Shown: positions 44,682 through 52,677 of the stretch, one piece after another
Layout of the letters: each line of letters begins with the position of its first letter
How positions within the stretch are numbered: position 1 is the stretch's first letter
DNA from: JACVRW01 sp963813495
GTDB lineage: Bacteria; Actinomycetota; Thermoleophilia; Solirubrobacterales; Thermoleophilaceae
Direction: 5' to 3'
Assembly (NCBI GenBank): GCA_963813495.1
Contig: CAWEZC010000005.1
Span: 62,001 to 126,000 of the forward strand
Length of the DNA stretch: 64,000 nucleotides
Notes under the pieces: model-generated
Seen by the model: only the letters and a program-made list of their open reading frames with translations
The model's database searches: none
What the model was told of the DNA's origin: nothing
Translations under genes and position numbers: made by a program

Positions 44682-45923
44682 TCAACCGATGGTGCGCACG
44701 AAGCGAAAGCGCCCATCCCGCAGGCCGTACAGCGCGATCAGCTGCCCGTCGACATCGCCGGTCCCGCGCAGGCGGTAAGTCCCCATCGGGGAGCCCCGCT
44801 CGCGGAACGCCAGCGCGGCGCGGGTGACCCGCCGGCGGTCGCGTCCGCCGACCGCGACCGCGTCGAGGATCACCTGCATCGCCTCGTAGCCGTAGGCCAC
44901 CTCCGGGCGCTCCGCGGCCTCGCCGCCCGCTTTCCGGGCGCGCCGCATCAGCCGCCGGCCGTCCGGCGTGAGCTCGGCGCCGGGCAGCACCGGGGTGAGT
45001 GCCTCCACGCTCACCGGGGCCGCGGGGATCGGCCGTCGCGGATCCCGAGCCAGGATCCCGCTGGTGGCGTAGACAGGCACCCCCGGCATCCGGGTGTCGA
45101 TCGCCGCCAGCAGCCGTTCGGTGCCTGGTCCGGCCACGCCTGCGTAGACAACGCTGTCGGGGTCCGCCTCGGCCAGGTGGTCGGCCAGGTCCGGGATCTC
45201 CTCGACCTTGCCCCGGTACTCCTCCGACGCCACCGGCTCGCGCCCATCGCGCCGCGCCCTGGCGATCAGCTGCGCGGCCAACTCACGTCCGTAGATCTCC
45301 TGGTCGAACACCACGGCCGGGCGCTCGGCGCCGCGGTCGCGCATCAGCTCCACCAGAGTCTCGGCCAGGATCAGGTCGCTCGGCACGACGCGCACGAAGT
45401 TGCGCTCGCCACTGGGCCGCAGGCGCTCGGGATCCGAGCGCAACCGGCCGGGCGGAGTCCTGGTGAGGCTCGTGAGAGCGTCCTCCGGTGACACCTGCAG
45501 CAGCCAGGCGGCGTTGGTGATGGGCAGGGAGATCGCCGACGCGCCGAGGTCCAGTTCGCCCAAGTAGGCGATGGCGTTGGGGTCGTCGGCCGCCCGCTCG
45601 GCGTTGGCGCTCACGAGCTCGGGATCCCAGACCCGCTCGCCCGGATTGGTGGAGCTCAGGCTGCGCAGCCGGATGCGCAGGTCGCCGGCGCGCCCGCCTG
45701 CGTCCGCGAGGGCCAGCCGGGCGCCGGTCTCCACCGCCCGCGCCGCGGACGCCGAGACGCCGTGCTGGGGCAGGCTCAGGTACACCGTCGCCGCCTCGCC
45801 CTTGACCCGGACGGGCTCCTCGCTGGCGCTTTCGCCCAGGCATCCGCCCAGCGTGAGGGCGATGCAGGCGGCGGCCGGGGCGAGCCAGCGGGCCGCTGTC
45901 AGGATCTCGGGCAAGCCGAGCAT
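44682..45923 (-). CDS. Second type I ABC substrate-binding lipoprotein, LivJ paralogue
   Basis: 413 residues with a lipobox (TLGGC, about residue 28) and the same fold as the neighbouring livJ product: VYLSLPQHGVSASAARAVETG, AYLGELDLGASAISLPITNA, ERNFVRVVPSDLILAETLVELM and YGYEAMQVILDAV. It is clearly related to, but diverged from, livJ, and is richer in Arg/Ala. It has no permease of its own, so it may widen the ligand range of LivHMGF or serve as a sensor. It is divergent from the phosphofructokinase gene; livJ has its own promoter in the 114-base gap that follows. Confidence 0.85.
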   Translation of the reverse strand: MLGLPEILTAARWLAPAAACIALTLGGCLGESASEEPVRVKGEAATVYLSLPQHGVSASAARAVETGARLALADAGGRAGDLRIRLRSLSSTNPGERVWDPELVSANAERAADDPNAIAYLGELDLGASAISLPITNAAWLLQVSPEDALTSLTRTPPGRLRSDPERLRPSGERNFVRVVPSDLILAETLVELMRDRGAERPAVVFDQEIYGRELAAQLIARARRDGREPVASEEYRGKVEEIPDLADHLAEADPDSVVYAGVAGPGTERLLAAIDTRMPGVPVYATSGILARDPRRPIPAAPVSVEALTPVLPGAELTPDGRRLMRRARKAGGEAAERPEVAYGYEAMQVILDAVAVGGRDRRRVTRAALAFRERGSPMGTYRLRGTGDVDGQLIALYGLRDGRFRFVRTIG

Positions 45924-45952
45924 TCTGACGAGGCTTGTTTAACTTCCCGGGC

Positions 45953-46984
45953 ATGCGGATCGGGATGCTCACCGGAGGGGGGGACTGCCCCGGTCTAAAC
46001 GCCGTGATCCGCGCGATCGTGCGCAGGGGCATCGACGCCCATGGTCATGCGATCGTGGGCTTCCGCGACGGCTGGCGCGGTCCGATCGAAAACGCCTACG
46101 AAGAGCTGACGATCGAGTCGACCCGCGGCATCCTGCCGCGCGGCGGAACGATCCTGCGCTCCTCGCGGACCAACCCCTTCAAGCGCGACGACGGGCCCGA
46201 GTTGATCCGCGCGAACATGGCCACGCTCAACCTCAACGGCCTGATCGCCATCGGAGGCGAGGACACGCTCGGTGCGGCGGCGCGGCTGCACCGCGACCAC
46301 GGCCTGCCGGTACTCGGGGTGCCGAAGACGATCGACAACGACCTCGGCGGCACCGACATGACCTTCGGGTTCGACACCGCGGTGCAGATAGCCAGCGACG
46401 CCATCGACCGCCTGCACACCACCGCCGAGTCGCACAATCGAGTGATGATCGTCGAGGTGATGGGCCGCCACGCGGGCTGGATCGCGCTCCACTCGGGGCT
46501 CGCCGGCGGCGCCGACGTGATCCTGATCCCCGAGCGGCCCTTCGACATCGAAGAGGTCTGCCGGCTGATCCGGCGCCGCCACTCGCGCGGGCGCTACTTC
46601 TCGATCGTCGTGGTGGCCGAGGGCGCCCTGCCCAAGGAGGGCACGATGGAGACCGTGCAGGGCGAGGAAGACGAGTTTGGGCACATGCGCCTGGGCGGGA
46701 TCGGCCAGCGCCTCGAGCGCGAGATCGAATCGCGCACGGGTTACGAATCGCGCGCCACCGTCCTCGGCCACATCCAGCGCGGCGGCACCCCCACCGCGTT
46801 CGACCGTGTGCTGGCCACGCGCCTTGGCCTGGCGGCCGTGGACGCCGCCGACGAGGGCAGCTGGGGCGTGATGCCCGCGCTGCGGGGGACGCGCATAGCG
46901 CTGGTCCCGTTGTCCGAAGCGGTGGCGGAGCTGCGCACCGTGCCCACGGAGGACTACGAGCTCGCCGCCACCTTCTTCGGGTAG
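45953..46984 (+). CDS. pfkA: 6-phosphofructokinase, pyrophosphate-type active-site residues
   Basis: 343 residues: MLTGGGDCPGLNAVIRAIV at the start, GGEDTLGAA, PKTIDNDLGGTD with the catalytic Asp, and VMGRHAGWIALHSGLAGGAD. Against E. coli PfkA the Gly104 position is Asp (GGED) and the Gly124 position is Lys (PKTIDND); both are the residues linked to pyrophosphate as phosphoryl donor. It belongs to the actinobacterial group III enzymes (as in Amycolatopsis). ATG 45953 is preferred over TTG 45935, because the conserved fold begins there. It is divergent from the lipoprotein gene. Confidence 0.9.
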   Translation: MRIGMLTGGGDCPGLNAVIRAIVRRGIDAHGHAIVGFRDGWRGPIENAYEELTIESTRGILPRGGTILRSSRTNPFKRDDGPELIRANMATLNLNGLIAIGGEDTLGAAARLHRDHGLPVLGVPKTIDNDLGGTDMTFGFDTAVQIASDAIDRLHTTAESHNRVMIVEVMGRHAGWIALHSGLAGGADVILIPERPFDIEEVCRLIRRRHSRGRYFSIVVVAEGALPKEGTMETVQGEEDEFGHMRLGGIGQRLEREIESRTGYESRATVLGHIQRGGTPTAFDRVLATRLGLAAVDAADEGSWGVMPALRGTRIALVPLSEAVAELRTVPTEDYELAATFFG

Positions 46985-46991
46985 GCAGTCG

Positions 46992-47192
46992 CTAGACAGC
47001 GGCGCTGCGGTCGGCCGGTGGGGCGGCTTCGCGTCGCAGCATCTTGTCGACGAAGGGCTTGACCATCACGAACGCGGCCGCGCCGACGGTCAGGAGCACC
47101 GTCACCAGAAAGGCGTCGAAGGACTTGATGCCGAAGGACCAGGCCGTGACCCAGAAGACCAAGCCGATCGTGAACGTGACCAGGACCGCCAT
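46992..47192 (-). CDS. Small two-helix membrane protein
   Basis: 66 residues with two hydrophobic helices (LVTFTIGLVFWVTAWSFGI and AFLVTVLLTVGAAAFVMV) and a basic, Pro-rich tail. No recognised family. It is coupled to the upstream SnoaL-like gene by a TGATG overlap and convergent with the phosphofructokinase gene, 7 bases apart. Confidence 0.65.
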   Translation of the reverse strand: MAVLVTFTIGLVFWVTAWSFGIKSFDAFLVTVLLTVGAAAFVMVKPFVDKMLRREAAPPADRSAAV

Positions 47193-47770
47193 CAGGACCC
47201 CGTCCGTTCCGCGATCGTCCGTCGTGCCCTCGTGACTGCGTTGAAGGCGCCCTTGAGAGCGCGCTCGGCGCCGGAGTCCTGGGCCGGCATCATGCCGACC
47301 TGACGCGCGAACGCCATGCCGTCGTAGTAGGCGGTGTTGCTCACGAACTTGCCGCCCTCGATCTCGATCAGGTCGAAGCCGCGGATCTGGACGTGCTTGC
47401 CGGTGGGGTCGATGCCCTGGAACGGCTCACCGTCGAAGGTACCCTCCATCCGCCACTCGACGGCCGCGCTTCGATCCCCGGCCACCAGCCGACCAAGGGT
47501 GGTCTCGACATCGGGCACCGCGGCGAACGTCGCCTTGAAGAACTTCTCGATCTCGTCGCGCCCGCGGAGGATGCCCACGGGCAGGATCTCCTCCACCCCG
47601 TCGTGCCGCCAATGCCGGCCCATCGCGGGTACGTCCCGGCGGTTCATCGCCTCGAAGTAGGAGCGCACGAGTGCCTCGACGGCTTTGCGCTTGCTGATCC
47701 GCTTGGGCTTGGGCTCGGCCTCGGCGGTGGCGCTGTCGGCCGCGCGGTCGGGTGTCTTCGACTGCGCCAT
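47192..47770 (-). CDS. SnoaL/NTF2-like protein
   Basis: 192 residues. After a charged N-terminal extension comes an NTF2-like cone fold: LVRSYFEAMNRRDVPAMGRHWR, the strand pair GILRGRDEIEKFFKATFAAVPD, then AAVEWRMEGTFDGEPFQGIDPTGKHVQIRGFDLIEIEGGK. These match SnoaL-like polyketide-cyclase/ester-cyclase families, whose members range from enzymes to binding proteins. I use ATG 47770, because upstream codons of the open frame are not conserved-looking. Confidence 0.8.
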   Translation of the reverse strand: MAQSKTPDRAADSATAEAEPKPKRISKRKAVEALVRSYFEAMNRRDVPAMGRHWRHDGVEEILPVGILRGRDEIEKFFKATFAAVPDVETTLGRLVAGDRSAAVEWRMEGTFDGEPFQGIDPTGKHVQIRGFDLIEIEGGKFVSNTAYYDGMAFARQVGMMPAQDSGAERALKGAFNAVTRARRTIAERTGS

Positions 47771-47810
47771 CGGAGCCACCCTACCAGCGATTCGGGCCGC
47801 CGGGTTCCGC

Positions 47811-48698
47811 TCAGGCAGCGGCTTCAGCGGCCCTGGCGCGACTCCGCGCACCGGTCCGCGGGCGCACTGCGAGCAGCCCCAGTCCGGCCAGCACCAGCAG
47901 CGCTCCGGCGGCCGTCGCCGCGCCCGGGCGCTCGCCCAGGACGATCACTCCGAGTGCGGCCGCGGTGAGCGGCTCGGCGAGCGTGAGGGTGGCGGTCTTA
48001 CTCGCGCCGACGCTTTCGAGCCCGCGGGCGAAGAGGATGTAGGCGAGCGCGGTCGGGATGGTCCCGATGTAGAGCGCGAGGGCAAGGCCGCCGGGAGAGG
48101 CCAGCCCACCCGTCGGGCCGAACGCCAGAACCGGCAGCAGCAGCAGCGCCCCGACCCCGAAGACCGCGGCCATCACACCCTCGGGAGTGCCCCCGGAGTC
48201 CATCATGCGCTTGCTCTGGACGGCGTATCCGGCATACCCGGCGCCCGACAGCAGCGCGAGGCCGACTCCCGCGAGCGCCACCTCGCCCTCCGCGCCGCCG
48301 CCCAGCACCAGCAGGCAGACTCCGGCGCAGGCGAGCCCGGTCGCCGCCGCCCAGCGCCCGTCCAGCGGCTCACCCGCGAAGACGCGCGAGAACAACCCGG
48401 CGAAGGCGGGGGCCGAGCCGATCGCCACCACGGTGCCCAGAGCCACGCCGGTGTCGGCCACCGCCACGAAGAAGCTCGCTTGGTAGAGCGCCACACAGAC
48501 GCCGGCCAACAGCACCGGCCCGGCGGAGGCTCCCACCTGCAACCGTCGCGCCAGGCCGGCCATCAGAATCAGCAGTGCGGCGCCGACCGCGATGCGCGAG
48601 GCCCCGACCACCAGCGGCTCGATCGAGGGTCCGAGCGCCTGAGCCGTGCCCGTGGTGCCGAACAAGACTGCGGCGAGAAGCACTTGGGTGTGCGGCAT
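47811..48698 (-). CDS. EamA-family DMT permease
   Basis: 295 residues with ten predicted helices in two EamA repeats (LLAAVLFGTTGTAQAL at the start of the first; VALAGVGLALLSGAGYAGYAVQSKRMM at the start of the second; GVIVLGERPGAATAAGALLVLAGL at the end). It probably exports or imports small metabolites. The C-terminus is Arg/Ala-rich. It is preceded by ATTGT-TCC-ACAAT (48709-48721), a small inverted repeat near the likely promoter. Confidence 0.88.
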   Translation of the reverse strand: MPHTQVLLAAVLFGTTGTAQALGPSIEPLVVGASRIAVGAALLILMAGLARRLQVGASAGPVLLAGVCVALYQASFFVAVADTGVALGTVVAIGSAPAFAGLFSRVFAGEPLDGRWAAATGLACAGVCLLVLGGGAEGEVALAGVGLALLSGAGYAGYAVQSKRMMDSGGTPEGVMAAVFGVGALLLLPVLAFGPTGGLASPGGLALALYIGTIPTALAYILFARGLESVGASKTATLTLAEPLTAAALGVIVLGERPGAATAAGALLVLAGLGLLAVRPRTGARSRARAAEAAA

Positions 48699-48731
48699 GA
48701 CCGGAGAGATTGTTCCACAATTGACCGAGGT

Positions 48732-48766
48732 CGCAGGGAAGCCTGCGGCGGGGCCGCAAGCGGCCC
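48732..48766 (-). terminator. Two tandem GC-rich hairpins downstream of trpA
   Basis: GGGCCGC/GCGGCCC (48751-48757 and 48760-48766, loop AA) and CGCAGG/CCTGCG (48732-48737 and 48742-48747, loop GAAG) follow the trpA stop within about 12 and 31 bases. No T-tract follows, as is common for terminators in high-G+C actinobacteria. Confidence 0.4.
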
Positions 48767-48777
48767 AGCGGGGGCCG

Positions 48778-49569
48778 TCAGCCGCTCAGGGCCTCGTTGA
48801 GCTCGGACACCAGCGCGCCTACGGCGGCGGGTCCCCCCTCCGCCCCGGCGCGCACGACCCGGCTGCCCACGATCACCCCGTCGGCGATCCCGGCCACCGT
48901 CCGCGCGTGCGCCGCTGTCGAGATCCCAAAGCCGACGGCCACGGGCGTCTGCGTCGCGGCCCGCACCCGCGCGACCGTCGCCTCGAGCGCCGGCGGCAGC
49001 TCGCTGCGCTCGCCCGTGGTGCCGGTGAGCGACACCGTGTACACGAAGCCGCGGGCACACTCACCGATCTCCTCGATCCTCTCGGCGCTCGACGTGGGCG
49101 CTACCAGCGGGACAAGCGCCAGGCCCTCGGCGTCGCAGGCGGCACGCAGCTCGGCGGCTTCGTCGTGAGGCAGGTCGGGCACGATCAGGCCTGCCGCGCC
49201 CGCCGACGCGGCGCGCAGCGCGAAGCGCTCGACTCCGGCGGCCAGCACGACGTTGGCGTAGACCATCAGCACCACGGGGACGCGGGCGGCCACGGTCTCG
49301 CAGATGCGCAGCACGGCATGCGGGGTGACCCCGGCGGCGAGCGCCTCGGTGGCGGCCTCGTGGATCACGGGCCCGTCGGCGAGCGGGTCGGAGAAGGGGA
49401 TGCCGAGCTCGATCAGGTCGGCGCCGGCGTCGGCGGCCGCCAGGCCGGCCTCCGTCGAGCCTCCGGGATCGGGGTGGCCGCCCATCAGGTAGGGCATCAG
49501 CGCCGCGCGCTTTCCATGACCGGAGAACGCGGCGGCGATGCGGTCCACCCCGGTGGCGGCCACGCTCAC
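48778..49569 (-). CDS. trpA: Tryptophan synthase alpha chain
   Basis: 263 residues; splits indole-3-glycerol phosphate to indole and glyceraldehyde-3-phosphate. Typical motifs: ALMPYLMGGHPD, DLIELGIPFSDPLADGPVI with the catalytic Glu and Asp, GLIVPDLPHDEA, GFVYTVSLTGTTGER and VAVGFGIST. GTG 49569 overlaps the trpB stop. Confidence 0.96.
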   Translation of the reverse strand: MSVAATGVDRIAAAFSGHGKRAALMPYLMGGHPDPGGSTEAGLAAADAGADLIELGIPFSDPLADGPVIHEAATEALAAGVTPHAVLRICETVAARVPVVLMVYANVVLAAGVERFALRAASAGAAGLIVPDLPHDEAAELRAACDAEGLALVPLVAPTSSAERIEEIGECARGFVYTVSLTGTTGERSELPPALEATVARVRAATQTPVAVGFGISTAAHARTVAGIADGVIVGSRVVRAGAEGGPAAVGALVSELNEALSG

Positions 49570-50735
49570 GATGCGTCCTCCAGCCCGAGCACCTCGGAGA
49601 GGTCCTTGTCGCCGCGGCCCGACATGGTCACGAGATCGAGACCGGGCACCGGGTTCTCGAGCAGCCAGGCCACGGCGTGGGAGGACTCGAGCGCGGGCAG
49701 GATCCCCTCGAGCTCGGCCACGCGGCGGAACGCTGCCAGCGCGGCGCCATCCTCCACGGCCTCGTAGCGCACCCGCCCGCTGTCGCGCAGCCAGGCGTGC
49801 TCGGGGCCCACGCCCGGATAGTCGAGACCGGCCGATATCGAATGCGCCTCGAGGATCTGGCCCTCCTCGTCCTGCAGCACGGCCGACATCGCGCCGTGCA
49901 GCACGCCGCGCGCGCCCGTGGTCAGCGGCGCCGAGTGGCGCAGGGTGGCCAGGCCCTCGCCCGCCGCCTCCACGCCGATCAGCTCCACGTGGTCGTCCAC
50001 GAAGGGGATGAAGGTGCCGATCGCGTTGGATCCGCCGCCCACGCACGCGATCGCCCGATCCGGCAGGCGCCCGCAGCGCTCGAGCAGCTGGGCGCGGGCC
50101 TCGTCGCCGATGCGGCGCTGAAGGTCGCGCACGATGGCCGGATAGGGCGCCGGCCCCACGCAGGACCCGATGATGTAGTGGGTGGTTGCGACGTTGCTCA
50201 CCCAGTCGCGAATCGCCGCCGACACCGCCTCCTTGAGCGTTCGCGCCCCCGCGTCCACCCCCACCACCTCGGCGCCGAGCAGGCGCATCCGCTGGACGTT
50301 GGGCTCCTGGCGACGCATGTCCTCGGTGCCCATGTAGACCACGCAGTCGAGCCCCAGCAGCGCACAGGCCGTGGCGGAGGCCACGCCGTGCTGGCCCGCG
50401 CCGGTCTCGGCTATCACCCGCGGCTTGTCCATGCGGCGGGCGAGCAGGGCCTGGCCTAGCGCGTTGTTGATCTTGTGCGAGCCGGTGTGGGTCAGGTCCT
50501 CGCGCTTGAGCCACACCTCGCCCGCGGTGAGCTCGGAGAGGCGGCGAGCGTGGTAGATCGGGGTGGGGCGGCCGACGTAGTCGCCCAGCAACCCGTCGAG
50601 TTCCGAGACGTACGCGGGGTCGGCGCGGGCGGCGAGCCACTCCTGCTCGAGCTCGTCTAGGGCGGGGATCAGCGTTTCCGGCACGTAGCGGCCCCCGTAG
50701 GGACCGAAGCGGCGCTCGATGGGCGTGGCGCTCAT
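49566..50735 (-). CDS. trpB: Tryptophan synthase beta chain
   Basis: 389 residues; PLP enzyme joining indole and serine. GPYGGRYVPETL begins the fold; KREDLTHTGSHKINNALGQ holds the PLP lysine; ETGAGQHG and CVGGGSNAIG bind substrate and cofactor phosphate; EPNVQRMRLLGAEVV is also seen. It forms the alpha2beta2 complex with TrpA. Overlaps trpF and trpA (ATGA, GTGA). Confidence 0.97.
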   Translation of the reverse strand: MSATPIERRFGPYGGRYVPETLIPALDELEQEWLAARADPAYVSELDGLLGDYVGRPTPIYHARRLSELTAGEVWLKREDLTHTGSHKINNALGQALLARRMDKPRVIAETGAGQHGVASATACALLGLDCVVYMGTEDMRRQEPNVQRMRLLGAEVVGVDAGARTLKEAVSAAIRDWVSNVATTHYIIGSCVGPAPYPAIVRDLQRRIGDEARAQLLERCGRLPDRAIACVGGGSNAIGTFIPFVDDHVELIGVEAAGEGLATLRHSAPLTTGARGVLHGAMSAVLQDEEGQILEAHSISAGLDYPGVGPEHAWLRDSGRVRYEAVEDGAALAAFRRVAELEGILPALESSHAVAWLLENPVPGLDLVTMSGRGDKDLSEVLGLEDAS

Positions 50736-51373
50736 GCTGCCGCTCGGTGGTCGGCGGCCTCCACGGCCCGGAAGAAGGCCTCGAGCTTGGCGGCATCCTT
50801 GCGTCCCGGCTCGGCCTCCGTGCCGCTGGCGGTATCCACGGCGAAGGGACGTATGGCCTCGATCGCCTGACCCACGTTGTCGGGTGTCAGCCCGCCGGAG
50901 AGGATCACCGGGGGCGTGCGCGGATGCAGCCGGGCGAGATCCCAGTCGAAGCGCTGGCCGGTCCCGCCGGGCGTGTTCTCCGCGTAGGCGTCGAGCAGGT
51001 GGAAGTCGGTCCGGAAGGCGCGCAGTGCCTGCACGTCGGCGGCGTCGCGCACGCGCGCCGCCTTGATGACCCGAGCACCGGTGCGCCGGGCCGCCTCGCC
51101 GCAGTAGACGGGACCCTCGTCGCCGTGGAGCTGGAGCAGGCTGAGACGGCAGCGGTCGGCCGTCTCGGCCACCTCGTCGAGCGTGGCGTTGACGAAGACG
51201 CCCGTGAGTTGCGCCGAGCGGTGAAGCTCGGCCCCTATCGCCTCCGCCTCGTCCAGCGGGCAGGCCCGCGGGCTGCCGGGCCAGAAGATCATGCCCAGCG
51301 CCCAGGCGCCCAGATCGACGGCCCGGCGAGCATCCGCCGGGCCGGTGATCCCACAGATCTTCACGCGGGTCAT
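50732..51373 (-). CDS. trpF: Phosphoribosylanthranilate isomerase
   Basis: 213 residues; TIM-barrel Amadori isomerase. VKICGITGPADARRAVDLGAWALGMIF with the catalytic Cys leads, then LLQLHGDEGP, HLLDAYAENTPGGTGQRFDW with the catalytic Asp, and ILSGGLTPDNVGQAI. ATG 51373 is chosen at the usual MTxVKICG beginning. First gene of the trpFBA block, 58 bases after the HtrA gene. Confidence 0.96.
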   Translation of the reverse strand: MTRVKICGITGPADARRAVDLGAWALGMIFWPGSPRACPLDEAEAIGAELHRSAQLTGVFVNATLDEVAETADRCRLSLLQLHGDEGPVYCGEAARRTGARVIKAARVRDAADVQALRAFRTDFHLLDAYAENTPGGTGQRFDWDLARLHPRTPPVILSGGLTPDNVGQAIEAIRPFAVDTASGTEAEPGRKDAAKLEAFFRAVEAADHRAAA

Positions 51374-51431
51374 CGCCCCCAGTATGGCGCGCGCGAGCGC
51401 CCGATTTCTCGTCGCAGAGACTGAAAGGCGC

Positions 51432-52643
51432 CTACGGGAGCGGGAAGAGCCCGCCGCCGTCGTCCTGCTCATCCGGCTGCGCCTGCTGGGGATCCTGCCC
51501 GGCCTGCTCGGGGCGCTCGCCCAGCTCGACCTCTGAGGTCTCGAGATCACCGCCGCGGTAGTACTCCACCTCGATGGTGTCGCCCGGGCTGTTGTCGGCG
51601 ATGGCCGCGGCCACGTCGTCGGCCGACTTGACCTCCTGGCCGTCGACCTTCACGAGCAGATCGCCGTCCTTCGACTCGTCGCCACGGAGGCCGGCCTCGT
51701 CGGCCGGGCCGCCGGGTACCGCCTCGACGATCAGCGCGCCCTCCTCCACGGGAAGGTCGAGCTCGCTTGCGACGTCGGACGTGACGTCGGACATGTTGAT
51801 GCCCAGGTACGCGCGCTCGATCTGGCCGCCCTGCTTGAGCCGGGGCAGAAGCTCCTTGGCCGTGTTGACCGGCACGGCGAAGCCGATGCCCACCGAGCCC
51901 TGGCCGCCGCCGGTGGCGATCTGCGAGTTGATCCCGATCACGCGTCCCTGGGCGTCGAGCAGTGGACCGCCCGAGTTACCGGGGTTGATCGAGGCGTCGG
52001 TCTGGATCACGTTGGAGATCTGGAAGCCGTCGGGGGCAGTGATCTCGCGCTGCAGGCCGGAGACGATGCCGGTGGTGACCGTGCGGCTGTAGCCGAACGG
52101 GTTGCCGATGGCCACGACCGCGTCGCCGATCTCGGCCTTGGAGGAATCGCCGAGCGGCAGGACCTGGAGATCTTCGACGTCGGAGGGGTCGATCTTCAGT
52201 GCCGCGAGGTCACTCGAGGTGTCGACGCCCTTGACCTCGGCGTCGATCTCCTCGCCGCCCTCTTCGAAGCTGACCGTCACGCTGTCGGCGCCGTCGACCA
52301 CGTGGGCGTTCGTGAGGATCGTGCCGTCCTTGTCCACGACGAACCCGGAGCCTGTGGCCGTCCCCTGCTCGGGCTGGCCGAAGCCGGAGCTGCTGTCGCT
52401 CACCCCCTGCGCGGAGATGAAGGCCACGCCGCGGCCTTCGGACGCGTAGATGTCGCGCACGGTTCGGCGTTCGCCGTCGCCGTCGCCGTTGTCGGACGTG
52501 GGCTGGGTGATCGCGGATGGGCGCTCCACCACGGTCTGGTCGCCCGTGTCGATCACGTCCGTGGAGATCAGGATCGCGCCGAGCACGAGCACGACCAGGC
52601 CGCCGAGGAGACCAGAGAGAAGGTTCGTGCCAGGGGATTTCAT
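51432..52643 (-). CDS. HtrA/DegP-like membrane-anchored serine protease with PDZ domain
   Basis: 403 residues: an N-terminal transmembrane helix (about 8-27), a polar linker, a trypsin-like domain with the triad His (LTNAHVV), Asp (SSDLAALKI) and Ser (NPGNSGGPLLD), and one PDZ domain (EEGALIVEAVPGGPADEAGLRG...GDLLVKVDGQEV), then a Gln/Pro/Glu-rich tail. It acts outside the membrane in envelope protein quality control. It lies between the transglutaminase and trpF genes on the same strand. Confidence 0.94.
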   Translation of the reverse strand: MKSPGTNLLSGLLGGLVVLVLGAILISTDVIDTGDQTVVERPSAITQPTSDNGDGDGERRTVRDIYASEGRGVAFISAQGVSDSSSGFGQPEQGTATGSGFVVDKDGTILTNAHVVDGADSVTVSFEEGGEEIDAEVKGVDTSSDLAALKIDPSDVEDLQVLPLGDSSKAEIGDAVVAIGNPFGYSRTVTTGIVSGLQREITAPDGFQISNVIQTDASINPGNSGGPLLDAQGRVIGINSQIATGGGQGSVGIGFAVPVNTAKELLPRLKQGGQIERAYLGINMSDVTSDVASELDLPVEEGALIVEAVPGGPADEAGLRGDESKDGDLLVKVDGQEVKSADDVAAAIADNSPGDTIEVEYYRGGDLETSEVELGERPEQAGQDPQQAQPDEQDDGGGLFPLP

Positions 52644-52677
52644 GAGTCCGAGTGTTGCGACGCAACCTTAGAGTCGC

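Noticed and set aside
48709..48721. ATTGT-TCC-ACAAT as regulator site for the EamA gene
   Set aside because: Arms of only five bases with no regulator gene nearby; mentioned in the gene entry but not claimed.
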